A stretch of DNA of 64,000 bases, taken from positions 2,093,001 to 2,157,000 of the forward strand of contig CATNEN010000030.1 of the NCBI GenBank assembly GCA_950097015.1. The letters are read 5' to 3'. Shown one piece after another: positions 23,268-33,290 of the stretch. The translations under genes and the position numbers were made by a program. The first letter of the stretch is position 1. The number at the start of each line of letters is the position of its first letter. The notes beneath the pieces were generated by a model that saw nothing but the letters and a program-made list of their open reading frames with translations, had not been told where the DNA came from and made no database searches. The DNA comes from Macrostomum hystrix. Lineage: Eukaryota > Platyhelminthes > Macrostomidae.

Positions 23268-23804
23268 ATGAGCAATATAATCTCCGGCTATGTATGGGAG
23301 CTAAACACGTCGTGGCGCTTCAACAGATTCCTTTTCTCTAGCGGCATTGAGGCCTACCTGGACGCATTGGGCCTGAGCCTACACCGGGCGCCTTTTAGCT
23401 ACGAGGTGCTACTCGACAGCCGCAGCTTTGCTACGGTTCGTCTACTGACCATGTCACTGCAGGAGGTCTTCCTGCAGTTCCATTTTGGCTCCAGCGATGA
23501 AGACTACCACAGCATCTACGGTCACAGGGTGGTCCGGCTTAAGGTACTGAGAGGCGTCACTAACGAATTATCTTCTGTTGCCTCGCCAGCCCTGAATTTA
23601 ATCTACTTGAAGCGGATGGCTTTTCAGAGCCAGCAGTTGGCTCTGGTTTTCACCCACATTGACTTTAGGAACAAGCACTGCCTCCTGCCTAGGGTTGCTA
23701 GCGTAGCCTGCAAGCTCTACTCATTGCTGAGCACCGTGGACTGCTCAAGCAGGGGCTTCCAAAGCGAAAGGGACAATGAAAATCAAGAAACAGCATCACA
23801 ATGA
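23268..23804 (+). CDS. Unrecognised 178-residue protein
   Basis: An open frame from ATG at 23268 to TGA at 23802-23804 has a GC-rich, coding-like composition unlike its AT-rich surroundings. Visible features are aromatic segments (YVWELNTSWRFNRFLF), a stretch LQEVFLQFHFGSSDEDYHS and a polar C-terminus (SERDNENQETASQ). No transmembrane helix or known motif is seen. AATAAA begins two bases after the stop, so the 3' UTR would be extremely short. A 46-nt segment with GTACTG, CTAAC and CTCGCCAG (about 23546-23591) looks like a tiny intron; splicing it would bring an immediate TGA, so the unspliced frame is preferred. It may be the last exon of a larger gene. Function unknown. Confidence 0.5.
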   Translation: MSNIISGYVWELNTSWRFNRFLFSSGIEAYLDALGLSLHRAPFSYEVLLDSRSFATVRLLTMSLQEVFLQFHFGSSDEDYHSIYGHRVVRLKVLRGVTNELSSVASPALNLIYLKRMAFQSQQLALVFTHIDFRNKHCLLPRVASVACKLYSLLSTVDCSSRGFQSERDNENQETASQ

Positions 23805-25373
23805 AAATAAAAGACTGACTAGTTGACTTCACTTTGTTCTGATGTTGCGTAAAACATGACTCACTAATTGATTACTAATGTAGAAGTTGTTCGGAACTCA
23901 GACTCCCAGACAAGCTGACTTTATTATAAATTACTCTTTCATCTTTGAGGCTAAGAATACGCCTAAACGACCAACCATAGATAAAACTGATTAGTCATTA
24001 GTCCGAACAATCAATAAGCATTCTGTAAGTCAGACTTAACAATTGTGGTAAAGGGTTGTCACCCACGAGCAAAGAATCATAATAGTACTTTCGCCACCTG
24101 CAACTTTACACATTCTAAAACAACAGTTGAAAAAAACGGAAAAATCTTTCGGAAGGTAGATCCAGTGTTAATAACCATTGATGTTACCTTTTTCCTAACA
24201 GAATTTTACTGGGCCACTGCAACCCGAATAGCTATGTAATCCGTATTCACAATATGGTTTGGAACTTGGCAAAACGGCCGCGAGTCTACAGTGATTTGTT
24301 ACCTGAACTCAAGCTACAAGCCGGGAATCCACCTCGCCGATCGATCTAATTTTGGGTTAAAATAACCCTATAAAAGAAAGTGTGTTTCTGCAGTGACTTC
24401 CCTCACTACGTGAGAAGCATGTGCAAGCAAGTCCACTTTGCAAGCAAGTCCCGCCCCGCCCCGCCTCGACCACACTGCGCTTGTTCAGTTAGGTAGCTTT
24501 CGGCGCTACGCGTCTTGAGAGTGCGCCGCTGACAAGGGTGGTCTAGATAGGCGCTTGTGGTCGAAGTCAGTACGTGCTCTCTTCGGAGACTCCGCCGTCA
24601 GGCAGAAGGAGTGCCAACCGATAGGATCTGTCGGGACAGCGCTGAAAGCAGAGACAACCGGAGCCTCTTGGGAAGAGTAGGGCGCGGACTAGGCCAGTTT
24701 AAGTAAAATCATATTTCCGATTTCCCCGGACCTATTTTTGCTTCTCGCTGTGAGCGCGCTATCTTTTCTGTGCGAATCCCCTCATTTTTGTCATGCGTAA
24801 TCTTTGTCAAGTTGAGTAAGTGAACGAGAGTCAAATCAAATCTTATTCTTATATCTAGAGTCAGCGAGTCTACTTCGTAAAAGGATAACCATGCACCAAT
24901 CAAATTCCTTTCAGAGTCTTTTGTTCACTCTTTGTTCGTTCTTTTTTCATTGGGAGCTTCGCTGGGCCGGAGGACGACGCGCGTCGTCGCATGTCTTCGT
25001 TGCTTGCTTATCCTGCTTCGCGCGCTACCCAAATCCTTAACGATATTTATTTTCAGGTCGCCCCTGCTGCTACTAAAGGATTTATAGAACACCGACTCCG
25101 GTGAATGGTGAATAGTCGCTAGCTTTAAATTTCTCGGCTTAAGCTAGGACATTCATTTTATTACACCCCGCAAGTAGTTTTAAATCTGTTTATTTTTTTG
25201 CTGTGAAAAATGGTATACCTGTGCACCATTGAATAGAAAACTTGTGAATTGCTAATTTTTACGTTTTAATCATCAAATGGCAATGGTCATAGACTCATAG
25301 GCTTTGTTTCGCGCATAGTTGCATAAAATACTCAGAATATTTTAGTCTTAATGAATCAGCCTCGAGAATTAAA
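23805..25373. other. No gene seen; GC-box-rich patch
   Basis: 24420-24700 is GC-rich, with CCCGCCCCGCCCCGCC and a direct repeat of GCAAGCAAGTCC. It could be a promoter region, but no gene could be tied to it. Confidence 0.35.
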
Positions 25374-27428
25374 TTAGTTATTACTTTGACCCGAGTTCGA
25401 GTTCAGTCTTGTCTCTACAATTAGGCAAAACCTCCATGGTGAGAAGGTCGATGCTCCCGTCCTGTCAGAGGTGCGAGTCTTCTCGATATGCAGCGCCTTC
25501 TGAATCATCCGAGTGCCCATCCGGATGAAGTGGTACGAGTGCAGCCGGTGTGCCACGCAGAAGTGGTGCAGGTTGTCCGAAGCCTCCGACAGGCGCTGGG
25601 ACAGCAGAGCGATCAGGAAGTTGAAAGCAGAACAGGACGATGAGAGCGTGAGTTACCAGGAACACCGCAGCCCAGTGTTCGCACCGAGTCTCTGGACAGG
25701 CCTCCGTTGTTCAACAGCAGATAGAAGGTCAAGACTGTGTAGGAAATCTCTGATTCCATTCTGGGGTCGAAAACTGGATCGCAAGGCACGATCAGCGATA
25801 CGAGCCAGCAGAACAGAGACATCACCAGGAGAATGATGACGATGAAGAAGGCGAAGATACCCATGGCATCCCAAAGCAAGACCATCTTCTCAATGACCAG
25901 CATCCAGTCATAGACAATCGTAAGTGCCGTCAGTGTGTAGATAATGCAAAGGGAAATATCCAAAATCACAAACTGAAGCGGACGGTCTGTTGAAATCATT
26001 AAGGCCGGATCTGAGTTTATTGTCAGTCCTAGGTAGGTCATGATTCCAGTGACCAATAGAATGCAAACTCTAATTGTGATTTGACTTTTGGATTTGATAT
26101 TGTGGATCAGGGCGCGAGCGTAAGACTGATGAATTCCAAGTGTTTTTGCCAGCACCAGATTAGCTGCAAGAATCACCATGCACTCTGCATTCAATGCCAA
26201 GATCGAAAAGCCCATCGCTGCTTGGACCACCTTTAGAGCGCAAAAGGAGTGAAACCGGTAATGGATGTCAAGCATAGGGCATGTCCAACTGGAGTTGTTC
26301 ACAGCTTCAGAACGTGCGCGAGTCACCGTCAGGGTCGTGTAGATGTTGGCCGGAGCAAAAACAATGACAATCAGCTTATAGATTGTGAACAGAATGGCTC
26401 TAACAAGCATGCCGGCACGTATGGATCTCGAGATTCTGTTTATCCACTCACTGATGATGCAATGATCCATGAATCTTATCATAGGGACTGAAAGGTGCTC
26501 CATTCCCATGAAGGCCAGCATGTTCAGCGGGCTCTTGTCGTACCTTTCACCCGTGGCGAAGTCGTACTCGCTCAGATCAACTCGCTGCACCTTCACGCCT
26601 GCTACGAGACTGACCTCTCCGCAGTACTTGCTCGACTCGAGAATGCACTCAGCGAGTGAGAACAGCTGCAGACTGACTGCCAGCTCGAGAGCATTGTAGC
26701 CGAACGCCTCCTTCTCTGCGCACACGCGGAAGAACTGAGGCTGCTCGACCGACAGTTTGCGCACAAATCTCAGCGCCCTGTGCTCAAATGCAGCATCGCC
26801 TCTCAGAGTAAACAGCTTCACAATGAGACAGTGCAGCGGCACCACCGACTCGCCGCTGTCTGACTGCTGCCCGACTGCTTGATGAAGTGCATCAGCCGAG
26901 TCGGCTGCAGCCTCCAGCTCACCGATCAGGTGAGTGACACAGTTGAGAGCGAGTGTGCATGCGGCAACTTCCAGCACAGTGGAGTGAGCGATGAGGAACG
27001 AAGTGAAGTCGGACCTGCCGCACTTGATGCAGTCCGCAATGCTGCCACCGTCAGTGAGCTGCTCGATGCTGAGCTGCAGGATCTGCGACAGGGCGAGGGG
27101 CCTGGCCAGCTCCAGCTGGATGACCAGAGAATCGACATCGTCTTCGTGAAGGATGCGCTTCAGCTCTGGGATTTCCACTTGTGTCGGAAACTTGCAGCCG
27201 CGTCGTGCCTGCAAAAATTGTATTGGCCAATTTATTCGCGGGGACTGCAAGCTTGCTCTAGTCGTTATTCTGTTACAAATTGCTGTAAATATAGTAAATC
27301 ATCGTTTGCATAGAAGGCACACTAAGTACTAGACGTTGTCAAACTGTGCTGCTCTAACTACTCCTGTACCTCTAACTTGTACTGTACATATTTAATTCAA
27401 GCTTTCAAAATGAAATGCCACTTACCAT
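25374..27428 (-). pseudogene. TRP-like cation channel protein, copy 2, two frameshifts
   Basis: The start codon appears to be alone on its exon: ATG at 27428-27426 is followed at once by GTAAGT, and the acceptor TTTTTGCAG joins at 27208 to give M-ARRGCKFPTQ. The main exon then encodes an ankyrin-like N-terminus almost identical to copy 1 and about six hydrophobic segments with the same pore-like loop (NNGGLSRDSV). The frame breaks near 25668-25676 and again near 25624-25627. The S6-like helix (THALIVLFCF) and the conserved tail (AHRLHSYHF) each lie in a different frame. Removing one base at each point restores 611 residues, close to copy 1. Either the gene is recently inactivated or the assembly carries two indels, so the pseudogene label is provisional. 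Confidence 0.6.
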
Positions 27429-28439
27429 CAGCAAGCCTCTGGTAGAATGCAAAGGTGCAGATTTTCGCTTTCAGTCGAGCTTATCGTAAGAAGCGGACAG
27501 CCTGGCAGTGAGGCTCATCCTTGCGCATGGAACATCGGCGCTTTTATCATGCTCAGTTGTTCTCTTGGCAAATATTAGTAAAATGTAAGGCTCTCCGATT
27601 TCAATGCCAAATACCCGCGCATCAATCCCTACTATCTGCAGTCTCATATTGATTGAGCTGAACGGCTAGCGACTGTTTGTTTGATAGGGTGTCCATGGAA
27701 ACCAAGTCGTCTTAACAACTGTCTGGCCCCTTATTCGTATAGATAGTAAAGCAGTATTAAGAACAAAACCCTTGCTTTACGCTTGGATTTGACTCCCCAG
27801 ACTTCTCTCTGAAATCGATTTTCCTCATTGATGATGTTCACTCTATATGCATAGCGGTGCACTTCTAATTCATTTGAGATTCAGTTAAGATCTTGAAATA
27901 AACTTGAAATAAAGGGCTCGTGTTTCTATGCGTCCAGACATAATGCACTCCTCATTAAAGCAAACAGTCACTTTGGGCGTCCGTAGACGGTAGACGATAG
28001 AACGAGATATGATAAAGGCGATATTCAATTTTCAAGGCTATTTGCGAGTGACCGTGGTATAGAATGAACACGCTTTATCCCCTTGGGGAAAGACTGGGGG
28101 TATTTCCAATACCCACTGCCTACCTCAAAATAGCTCCTAAACCGAATGATCGATTTTCGTGAAAATACACCAAATGGATTAAATTTTCCCACTCTTTATA
28201 ATGAACTAACTTTTAACGCCGTCCGTTTCAGCAGGTTCAGGTGATTTATATAGGTGTTATTGTTTTATCGCTTTAAGCGCAAAGTGATCCCAAATACTAT
28301 ACTGTTAGTAGCGTGCATTCAAGTGACTAATATATGCGCTACTAAAGAAATTACAACTATATGATTCATCCTAATCCATACGTCCATTGGACAACAACTG
28401 GTACTCAAACATAAGGAGTGACCATGCAATAGGCCAGGT
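27429..28439. other. No gene seen
   Basis: Presumed 5' region of TRP-like copy 2, then AT-rich spacer. Confidence 0.5.
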
Positions 28440-28800
28440 GAGTGCACAATTACAGAAGATCGTGACGTAGGAATACGACTTCAGCATCCAAGCATCTGGG
28501 CCACGGAATTCTGCTGCACAACGACAACGCCTCCGCCCACACAGCAGCGGCAACTCCAGACTTTTTGGCACCGAAAATGTCCAGCTTAGTCAGCTAGCTA
28601 GCTCCCTGCGACCTTGGCCAGGTGGGAGGCAACCACGAATCTCACCCGGTCCCATCTAACCGGCTCCATAAGATCATTCTGTAACAAAGACGGAAGGACA
28701 CCCGGGACCTCCCTGACCGCGGCCCTCCACTGAAGCTGGCTTTCCAGGAAATAGCAGAATGGGCGACTCTCGCCACCCCGCGTAGTCTACGGAACGTAAT
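28440..28800 (+). mobile_element. Degenerate mariner transposase fossil
   Basis: Around 28506 the + strand reads LLHNDNASAHTAAATPDFLA, matching the catalytic HDN block of mariner transposases. Farther on, another frame reads LAPCDLG, matching the SPDLAPCD block. Stops and frame changes separate them. The N-terminal DNA-binding region and inverted repeats were not found. Inactive relic of a Tc1/mariner element. Confidence 0.7.
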
Positions 28801-29863
28801 GTGAACATTCTGTCAAAGATTTGGATGATTATATCTGTCTAACCAGATCAGGTTAAACCACTCACAATATCAGCCTTTGGTTCGTATTAAAAATCTTTAG
28901 AATATTAGCAGCAGGATTAGGCTGAAAAACATTATGCAAACAACCGATGACAGCTTGAGCGAAAGAATCAAGCAAACTAATAATCATTTATTTTGGTTGT
29001 ACTTGTACATAGAGTTGACATAGAACGTATTGTTTGCGCAAAATAAGACATTAGAATCGTAGTAGGGGGAGGGTTACTTTATTTCAGTTTTAATTATCTA
29101 TAAGCAGCTTTCTGAACCAATACAGTATCAAAACTTTCAGAAGCTTTTTCTAACAGACTATCAATAAATATAAGCAAAATCTAATATAGCATCTCATGCT
29201 TGGGAGCAGAGATTTCCAATCCAGGCTTGCAAAACACCGGTCCACACTTATGCAAGCAATTGGTGCAATTCTTAATAAAAAGCTTATTAATAATCAGCCC
29301 GAAACCATTTGTTAAAAAAATTGGCGAGTGGAATGCAATTTATTCGCGCACAGGTACGCAAAATATTTCTTAACAGCGCGTGGGTCAGCCAATAAAATCA
29401 GAGGCATTTTATCTTAAGTATATCTTTTCTCAAAGTTGGACTGCTTTAAAAAGGAAATAGCATTTTTTAAACGAGAATCCAAGTGTCAAAAAATCTGGTT
29501 CTGATGACTGAGCAGATAAAATACAAGTTTAATAAATGTGTGAATAAGGCTTTAGTGTGACTGCGTATAGTGTTAGCAACAAGGTAAGATCTGGGAAGCC
29601 AATATCCAACAGCAAAAGGAATAATTGTGTGGCTTAGCGATGTTGCCATGGTGAGTAGAATAATTAAAACAAAAGCAATATTCTCCAAAATAAAGAGTGA
29701 CCGAAAATAAAACAAAGGTAAACTTTTTTCTTTACTACGCAGCATGTATTTAGCAGTCTCTTCATTCAGACCGGAAGTACCTCTGGTTCCATTGTTCGAA
29801 ATCTTTTAAATTAAAAACCTATGGTTAATAATATAATAACAATAATTGCAGGAGGGCTGCGGG
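28801..29863. other. No gene seen
   Basis: AT-rich. An open frame on the minus strand at 29467-29745 is hydrophobic but has no recognisable family or splice context. Confidence 0.5.
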
Positions 29864-30188
29864 CAGTGGCATATCATTCAGTGACACTAGACCCGCAGCC
29901 AGCGAGGAGGATTCCCATTTCGCTGACTCCTGAGCACACACGCACAAGATACTCTACGCAGGCATACGCTCACACAGGTGTGTACATCTGCCCTGACTTT
30001 CTCGTCGTCAGGCAGTGTACATTTCACTGTGCCTTGGAGGTTGGCCATAAAGGGCGTAAATTGCACGACAAGCCCCCAAGCCTTCTCTCCGCGGCTGCGC
30101 CCCAAATAAATGTGGTCTCGCCGTGGAATCGAACTTAGGGACCGTGGTGCGAGAGGCAAACGCGATAACCGCTCTGCCACCGAACCCC
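29864..30188 (-). mobile_element. tRNA-derived SINE, family A, copy 2
   Basis: The minus strand begins with a tRNA-like head, GGTGGCAGAGCGGTTATCGC (A box) and AAGTTCGATTCCACGG (B box). It continues with the same body as the copy at 7008, ending in CCTCCTCGCTGGCTGCGG. This is the most complete copy in the window. Confidence 0.88.
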
Positions 30189-30629
30189 CTTAAAAAACCT
30201 ATGGTTATAATATTCCTCAGACAGGGACCGGTCATTGTTTGTTAATGGAAGTTTGGCCATAGACAAAGTCGACCAATGAAACTAAGTGAAAAAGATTTAC
30301 TCACTAGATAGTTGAATATATTTAACTGTGCTCATAAACCACCAGTTACCTCTAAATTGAGCCTACTTTCAACCCTAACCTGTTGTCTTGTAATTCCTGT
30401 TGTCTAAAAAACAATGACAAGAAATAAATTTTAAACTTTAGCGCTTGTCCTGCAGAGCTCGAGAAAAAAAGAGGGGAAATATATAATATGGGACAAAAGC
30501 AGCTGGATTCCCATGTACGAGTACACGCCATAGCATAAGCTGTTTATCTCTTAAAAACTTTCTCACACCATGGAAATAGTGCTTTCATGTGAACTGCATG
30601 TGCCCAATTATTCTCCGCTCACAATGTGA

Positions 30630-31109
30630 TCAGAAGGGCGGCCTACCAAGTGACTCCTCCAGATGGTCCAGCTCCCGCTTGATCTGGCAAGCCACCAAGG
30701 GGCCGCAGCAGACCGAGCAGCAGCAGTCGTGGATGATGGAGCCTCGAATATTGTACTTGGTGCGCAGCTTAGCGCGATAAGTCAGCAAGGTCACAGCCGA
30801 GCCGGAGGGATCGATGCAGCTCAGGCACACAGGCGTGCAGCAGTGCTCACCCATGCGAGGCGACAGGCTGCAGCACAGGTAGCAGGGGCCGCAGCACCAG
30901 ACGCACAGGCAGGAGCCGACGTCCTCACAGCATCCGCAGAGGCCGGAGTTCCAGTCCTTCTCCGGCATGACGGTTGTGACCGTCGTGACCGTTGCATAGA
31001 CTGGCTGCTGGCTGACCACCGGCTGGCCAATCACCGCCGGCTGATGCTGCATCACCGGATTCGAGTACTGGTACGGCGACTGGTCCTGTCGTGGGCGGTT
31101 TCGGGTCAC
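30630..31109 (-). CDS. PLAC8/cornifelin-family cysteine-rich protein
   Basis: Single-exon frame of 159 residues, ATG at 31109 and TGA ending at 30630. The N-terminal ~50 residues are Gln/Pro/Val-rich (PVVSQQPVYATVTTVTTVMP). The PLAC8 domain follows: WNSGLCGCCEDVGSCLC, WCCGPCYLCC, EHCCTPVCLSC, and a second Cys cluster HDCCCSVCCGPLVACQIKRE. The paired Cys-rich blocks separated by a basic linker (YRAKLRTKYNIRGS) are typical. Family members are small proteins, some membrane-associated; the role of this one is unknown. The length is normal for the family and no frame damage is seen. A 1.6-kb GAACC-based array starts about 180 bp upstream of its start codon. Confidence 0.88.
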   Translation of the reverse strand: MTRNRPRQDQSPYQYSNPVMQHQPAVIGQPVVSQQPVYATVTTVTTVMPEKDWNSGLCGCCEDVGSCLCVWCCGPCYLCCSLSPRMGEHCCTPVCLSCIDPSGSAVTLLTYRAKLRTKYNIRGSIIHDCCCSVCCGPLVACQIKRELDHLEESLGRPPF

Positions 31110-31289
31110 GGGTCAAGTCAACTGGGGAGCTTCTTTAAGAATCGCCACACAAGGGGAAATTGACCTACATTTGGTCCCGAATTTTTGCTGGTATTTCGAT
31201 TCTGGTTCGTAGATCCTTAAACCTTTATGCGGAAATTTTCTGTCTATGCAATGAAGCCGATGCGAAATGCGAGACTTTTCAGTATATTC

Positions 31290-32870
31290 TGGTAGAACCA
31301 GAACAAGAACCAGAAACAGAACCTAAACTAGAACCTGAACCAGAACCTGAACCAGAACCTGAACCAGAACCAGAACCAGAACCTGAACCAGAACCGGAAC
31401 CAGAACCAGAACCCGAACGAGAACCAGAACCAGAACCTAAACTAGAACCTGAACCAGAACCTGAACCAGAACCTGAACCAGAACCTGAACCAGAACCTGA
31501 ACCAGAACCAGAACCTGAACCAGAACCTGAACCAGAACCTGAACCAGAAACTGAACCAGAACCAGAACCTGAACCAGAACCTGAACCAGAACCTGAACCA
31601 GAACGAGAACCAGAACCAGAACGAGAAGCAGAACGAGAACCAGAACCAGAACCTGAACCAGAATCTGAACCGGAACCTGAACCAGAACGAGAACCTGAAC
31701 CAGAACGAGAACCAGAACCAGAACGAGAACCAGAACGAGAACCAGAACCAGAACCTGAACCAGAACCTGAACCAGAACCTGAACCAGAACCTAAACTATA
31801 ACCTGAAACAGAACCTGAACCAGAACCAGAACGAGAACCAGAACCAGAACCAGAAACAGAACCTAAACTAGAACCTGAACCAGAACCTGAACCAGAACCT
31901 GAACCAGAACCTAAACTATAACCTGAACCAGAACCTGAACCAGAACCAGAACGAGAACCAGAACCAGAACCAGAACCAGAACCTAAACTAGAACCTAAAC
32001 CAGAACCTGAACCAGAACCTGAACCAGAACCAGAACCCGAACGAGAACCAGAACCAGAACCTGAACCAGAACCTGAACCAGAACCAGAACCTGAACCTGA
32101 ACCAGAACCTGAACCCGAACGAGAACCAGAACCAGAACCTAAACTAGAACCTGAACCAGAACCTGAACCAGAACCAGAACCCGAACGAGAACCAGAACCA
32201 GAACCTGAACCAGAACCTGAACCAGAACCAGAACCTGAACCTGAACCAGAACCAGAACCCGAACGAGAACCAGAACCAGAACCTAAACTAGAACCTGAAC
32301 CAGAACCTGAACCAGAACCTGAACCAGAACCTGAACCAGAACCTGAACCAGAACCTGAACCAGAACCAGAACCTGAACCAGAACCTGAACCAGAACCTGA
32401 ACCAGAACGAGAACCAGAACCAGAACGAGAACCAGAACCAGAACCTGAACCAGAACCTGAACCAGAACCTGAACCATAACGAGAACCTGAACCAGAACGA
32501 GAACCAGAACCAGAACCTGAACCAGAACGAGAACCTGAACCAGAACGAGAACCAGAACGAGAACCAGAACCAGAACCTGAACCAGAACCTGAACCAGAAC
32601 CTGAACCAGAACCTAAACTATAACCTGAACCAGAACCTGAACCAGAACCAGAACGAGAACCAGAACCAGAACCAGAAACAGAACCTAAACTAGAACCTAA
32701 ACCAGAACCTGAACCAGAACCTGAACCAGAACCAGAACCCGAACGAGAACCAGAACCAGAACCTGAACCAGAACCTGAACCAGAACCAGAACCTGAACCT
32801 GAACCAGAACCTGAACCAGAACCTGAACCTGAACCTGAACCTGAACCAGAACCAGAACCTCAGCCAGACT
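31290..32870. repeat. GAACCA/GAACCT hexanucleotide-based array, 1.6 kb
   Basis: Alternating GAACCA, GAACCT, GAACGA and GAACCC hexamers, with interspersed CTAAACTA variants. The + strand of the first 500 bp is open as Glu-Pro dipeptides from 31160 to a TAA at 31799-31801; the opposite strand reads Val-Leu-Gln. The rest is interrupted by stops at TATAA variants. Duplicated internal blocks of about 100-300 bp are visible. Confidence 0.95.
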
Positions 32871-32879
32871 TAACTGGGC

Positions 32880-33290
32880 TAGATGTCTCTTTCTAATCGC
32901 AGCTTTTTTAGCTATGCCATTACTTTGAGACTTTATTTTTGTTCCATGCCCTCCCCTCTCCAATATCCTGACGCCATGTCAGGATTTAGAAATAAAAATA
33001 AAGTATAAACTTAGTCGCTCTGATAACTCACCTTATCGTAATAGGTCATTGTTGAATTGGAGCAGCTATACAGAAACTAACCTACAGAGGACACTTAAAA
33101 GTTCTTTTCTTTCAAATCCTTGAAATTTTAGGAGCCGTGAGTTGCAGGCAGAATAGGCCAAGGTAAATATATAGGTGTGTATTTAAATCCAGCTGTTGAA
33201 CTGCCTACTGGACGTTGATTTCTCTTTCTAGTCGCTGCTTTTTTTAGCTATTGCCGTTGCTTTGAGATTTAATAGTTTTTTATTCCATGC
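32880..33290. repeat. Pair of ~80-bp diverged direct repeats
   Basis: 32882-32952 and 33216-33287 share CTCTTTCTA.TCG, CTTTTTTTAGCTAT, GCTTTGAGA and TTCCATGC in the same order and spacing. The unit is not recognised. Confidence 0.6.

Noticed and set aside
23546-23591. A 46-nt intron in the unknown gene
   Set aside because: Signals are good, but the length is at the extreme low end and splicing gives an immediate stop; kept only as a question.
31160-31801. A 213-residue Glu-Pro repeat protein as a real gene
   Set aside because: It is the open part of a hexamer satellite. Start, promoter and conserved flanks are missing, so it is listed only as a repeat.
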